NCBI GenBank assembly: GCA_031276365.1
Contig: JAISNG010000121.1
Span: 1 to 17,874, forward strand
Reading direction: 5' to 3'
Length of the DNA: 17,874 nt
From: Campylobacteraceae bacterium
GTDB taxonomy: Bacteria > Campylobacterota > Campylobacteria > Campylobacterales > Campylobacteraceae
Shown here piece by piece: positions 15,330 to 17,874 of this stretch. Below the pieces are notes generated by a model. That model was not told the DNA's origin and ran no database searches. It worked only from the letters and a program-made list of their open reading frames with translations. Made by a program: the position numbers and the translations under genes. Numbering within the stretch: the first letter of the stretch is position 1; every line of letters starts with the position of its first letter.

Positions 15330-16766
15330 ATGAAAAAGTTACTCTTATTTTTGATATTTTTATCTCCAATGTTTTTAAATGCTGAGGAAGTCAAGATAGA
15401 TGAGAGAATAAACGATATCTACTTTGCTAATGGTATTATGAATACAAGGACGCAAGCGCAAGATTCATCAGATTTAATTTATAATGCAACTCTCCAAGAC
15501 ATTTACAATAATAATTTATCAGAGATGAAGCTCGAAACCAACTACAAACTCCTCTACAATGAATCACATGGCATGTTTGAAGATTTGCTTGAAGCCTTTC
15601 AACAAAAAAGAGCAGAACATAAATACTATTGGCTTGCCGCAGATACTGTTATCTCTATGGCATGCGGATTGTTTAACCCTTTGGCTATAGCCCAATCATT
15701 AGGCATGAGCGCGCTTGATATATGGCTTGATATGAAACAAGAAGAGTTGGATATGCCGATGTTAAAAAATATAGTAGAGGCTATACTCAGCGCAGTTACA
15801 TTAGATATCTGCGGAACAATTACAAGTACTTTAGGAGCTGTCGGGGATAATTTCCGCAGTGAAGATATAGAGGCTCAATATAACAATGTTACGCAAAGTA
15901 TTAAGCTGGGACACAATGTCATAGCCATAGCACACTCGCAGGGTAATTTTTTCTTCAATGAGATACACTCAAAGATATTAAACGAAGACTCTACCTACTG
16001 GATGCGGCAGTATATAAAAGGCATAGCCGTATCTTCGCCTTCAAATAAAATAGCATTTAACACATTTGCGCTCACATACGACAATGACCCTGTAACTTAT
16101 ATGCCCGATAGAATAGAGGATAAAATAGTAAATCCTCTAAGATATATATTTCCAAGAAGTATAAATGAAGATGCCATGATACCAAGTATCTGCGGAGCGT
16201 TCCTTTATCTTGAAGATGAAGTTCCAACAGATGAGTGCGCTTTATATCATTCTCTTACAATGCAAGATGTGAAAGCGGCTTCGTTTCATGGTTTTGAGTA
16301 TTATATGCAAGAGAGCCTCACATCGCGCTTATCAGGCGTTTCAATCCCAAATCCTTCAAGAAGCATGATAATGAACGCTTTGAAAGAGACGATAGAGGGT
16401 AATAGAAAAGCTCCGTCGCAGTGGAAGTTAAAACGTGCTAATACATGCAAAGCTGATTATTATTACTTTAAGAAAAAACCGATAGCGCATAAATACGACG
16501 ACGCTCTCAGCAGTCTTTATCAATATGACGAAGCGTTTGGATTTGACGATGAGGGTAAATTGTATAGTGCAGTCAATGAATACGGACATGATACCTATGT
16601 CAAATCAAAAAGCATATACGGAAATCATCTTATAGATACTATGTCCAATCTTACTTTAAACGAATGCTATCTGTTAAAAGACGAGAATAATATAACATTG
16701 GGTTCTATTTGCGATGGAAAAGATGAGATACCTGAGATAATCCCACAAGCGGTTTTGTGGAGGTAA
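15330..16766 (+). CDS. Secreted alpha/beta-hydrolase (lipase)-like protein, 3' end frameshifted
   Basis: 478 residues in this frame. A signal peptide (1-18, cut after LNA) sends it out of the cytoplasm. Residues about 180-330 look like an alpha/beta-hydrolase: strand VIAIAHSQGN (197-206) gives nucleophile Ser203 in an A-x-S-x-G elbow, DNDPV (251-255) gives a candidate Asp254 and FHGFEYYM (319-326) a candidate His320. The substrate (lipid or other ester) is unknown. GGAG precedes the ATG, which follows the lipoprotein stop by one base. After residue 340 no domain is recognised. The last eight or so residues of the frame look wrong: the -1 frame over the same bases starts a well-formed domain, so a frameshift near 16736-16745 probably separates this from the following open frame. 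Confidence 0.7.
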   Translation: MKKLLLFLIFLSPMFLNAEEVKIDERINDIYFANGIMNTRTQAQDSSDLIYNATLQDIYNNNLSEMKLETNYKLLYNESHGMFEDLLEAFQQKRAEHKYYWLAADTVISMACGLFNPLAIAQSLGMSALDIWLDMKQEELDMPMLKNIVEAILSAVTLDICGTITSTLGAVGDNFRSEDIEAQYNNVTQSIKLGHNVIAIAHSQGNFFFNEIHSKILNEDSTYWMRQYIKGIAVSSPSNKIAFNTFALTYDNDPVTYMPDRIEDKIVNPLRYIFPRSINEDAMIPSICGAFLYLEDEVPTDECALYHSLTMQDVKAASFHGFEYYMQESLTSRLSGVSIPNPSRSMIMNALKETIEGNRKAPSQWKLKRANTCKADYYYFKKKPIAHKYDDALSSLYQYDEAFGFDDEGKLYSAVNEYGHDTYVKSKSIYGNHLIDTMSNLTLNECYLLKDENNITLGSICDGKDEIPEIIPQAVLWR

Positions 16767-17874
16767 GCCTGCAGTGGACGGATATAGACATAGATATGGA
16801 TTTGAGAGTGAATTTTACAGGTTTTCATGATGTGCAGGATATATGCGAAGGGTTTGAGCATTTTTACTCTCCAAGTTCCAATGACGGTTATATACCCGAA
16901 GGACTTTATCCTGTGTATGTTACATATGCGGCGGATAAAGATATCAACGCCTCTTTAAGAGAGTATCAGGATATCATCGTGCGCATAAAAGTACCAGGTC
17001 ATGACGAGACAAGAGTTGTGAGTTTAAAAGTGTTGGATAGTTTAAATAACGGACATATAGCAGATATAAAAGTAGAAAAGCAAAAAGTAAAGGTTGTTTT
17101 AAAAGATGACTTTCAAAGAAGCAGTACAGTTATATATTACGGTTCAAACGGCGGATGGGCTTTAAGCGGAGGCAGCAGCGGAGGAAGCGGCGGCGGTTAC
17201 TATGGAGGAGGAGGCAGCAGCGGAGGCTGGGGATATACATATACTCCTGCTCCCATAGACCAAGGTTATATCTACTCTATCATTTGGCATTTAAGAGAGG
17301 TAGTTTTCGGACCATTGGCTGGAGCTGATATAAGCATATACGCTATAAACGACTATAATATGACAAGCGGCATCGGCGTCAATCCTATCCACACCGATAA
17401 AACCTCATACGGTTCATCTGTCAATACAGCGGGTATCATCACGATACCAAACGAAATATTTGAAGCGCTGGATGATGAAAAGCTTTATGTAGTTGAAGCA
17501 AAAGGCGGAATGGATATAGATGTAAACGACGATAGAGTTACGGACGCAGTTCCTACGATAAACGTCGGTAAAGCAAGAGTTGTTATGAGCGGAAGTGCGC
17601 TTAAAAATATAGGCTTTAAGATAAATATCTTAACAGAGATGGCTTATCAGATATCAAAAAAGTATTATAACGAAAACGACTTATCTAAATTTATAGACAA
17701 AAGCGACGAAGCTGTAAAGTGCCTTTTGAAAAAAGATATCAATCTTGACGAACAAATCAATACGGCAGACGCTTTATATTTTACTCCTTACAGCGATATG
17801 GACGGTCTTTACGGAAGTTTTAGAAATGAATTTATGCCAATAATAACAGATATATACAGTGGCAAAGATATTTA
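16736..17874 (+). CDS. Partial: YfaP-like, Gly-rich and EF-hand/dockerin-like region of a secreted protein
   Basis: This frame opens at 16736 after a TGA and runs off the window without a stop (about 379 codons). It begins with GFVEVSLQW then DIDMDLRV, a strand pair like that of YfaP/DUF2135-type beta domains. A Gly/Ser-rich linker follows (17165-17233, with an internal 17-base DNA repeat at 17168 and 17210). Then comes a beta region starting GPLAGADISIY, a calcium-loop-like DVNDDRVTD (17519-17545) and a dockerin-like loop DINLDEQINTAD (17735-17770). No signal peptide or good start is present: GTG 16757 and ATG 16796 lack a placed ribosome site. Most likely it is the C-terminal part of the preceding hydrolase-like protein, cut off by a one-base shift; alternatively it is a separate gene starting at 16796. 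Confidence 0.6.

Noticed and set aside
16757..16796. Independent start (GTG 16757 or ATG 16796) for the last open frame
   Set aside because: GGAGG at 16759-16763 lies inside or too far from these codons, and the domain already begins upstream in the same frame; kept only as an alternative to the frameshift.

Overview
The window most likely comes from a free-living member of the Campylobacterota (Epsilonproteobacteria), possibly near Sulfurimonas or its relatives. The DNA is AT-rich. The gene order pseudouridine synthase - Fn3 lipoprotein - trmB - ftsE - ftsX - M23-like protein, divergent from a rodA/mrdB gene, is the order I recall from Campylobacter jejuni (the Cj1275c-Cj1282 region). The genus is inference; the synteny is from memory and was not searched.

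Layout. Bases 1-403 hold no gene, but they carry a palindromic repeat (247-280). Bases 404-6368 are one tightly packed minus-strand operon, read from right to left: an RluD-type pseudouridine synthase (TTG start), a four-module fibronectin-III lipoprotein (FlpA-like), TrmB with long N- and C-terminal extensions, FtsE, FtsX, and an EnvC-like coiled-coil protein with a degenerate LytM domain. Every junction overlaps or lies within about 10 bases. The divergent gene rodA (6431-7537) starts 62 bases away, and a near-symmetric -10 box may serve both directions. Peptidoglycan elongation (RodA) and division-linked hydrolase control (FtsEX-EnvC) are thus back to back.

Bases 7592-7668 encode a tRNA with anticodon CAU. 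Two diverged tandem DUF945-type membrane-anchored proteins follow (7833-9260 and 9329-10663). After a long hairpin comes a probable two-gene operon: the Na+/H+ antiporter nhaA (10858-12219, TTG start) and an acyl-CoA ligase (12244-13887).

Bases 14041-14640 are a gene-free patch of degenerate repeats with the core CCGTCATTCCCG, related to the palindrome at 247-280. Beyond it lies an exported-protein cassette of accessory character. It has a strong promoter (TTGACT-17-TAAAAT) and a 17-base direct repeat just upstream. Its members are a small lipoprotein with a calcium-loop-like motif (14705-15328), a secreted alpha/beta-hydrolase-like protein (15330-16766), and an open frame that runs off the window (16736-17874). 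That last frame carries a YfaP-like strand motif, a Gly/Ser-rich linker and two EF-hand/dockerin-like loops. It overlaps the hydrolase end in the -1 frame and has no convincing start of its own, so the two frames are probably one large secreted protein split by a frameshift. This cassette is the least understood part of the window and the best candidate for new biology.
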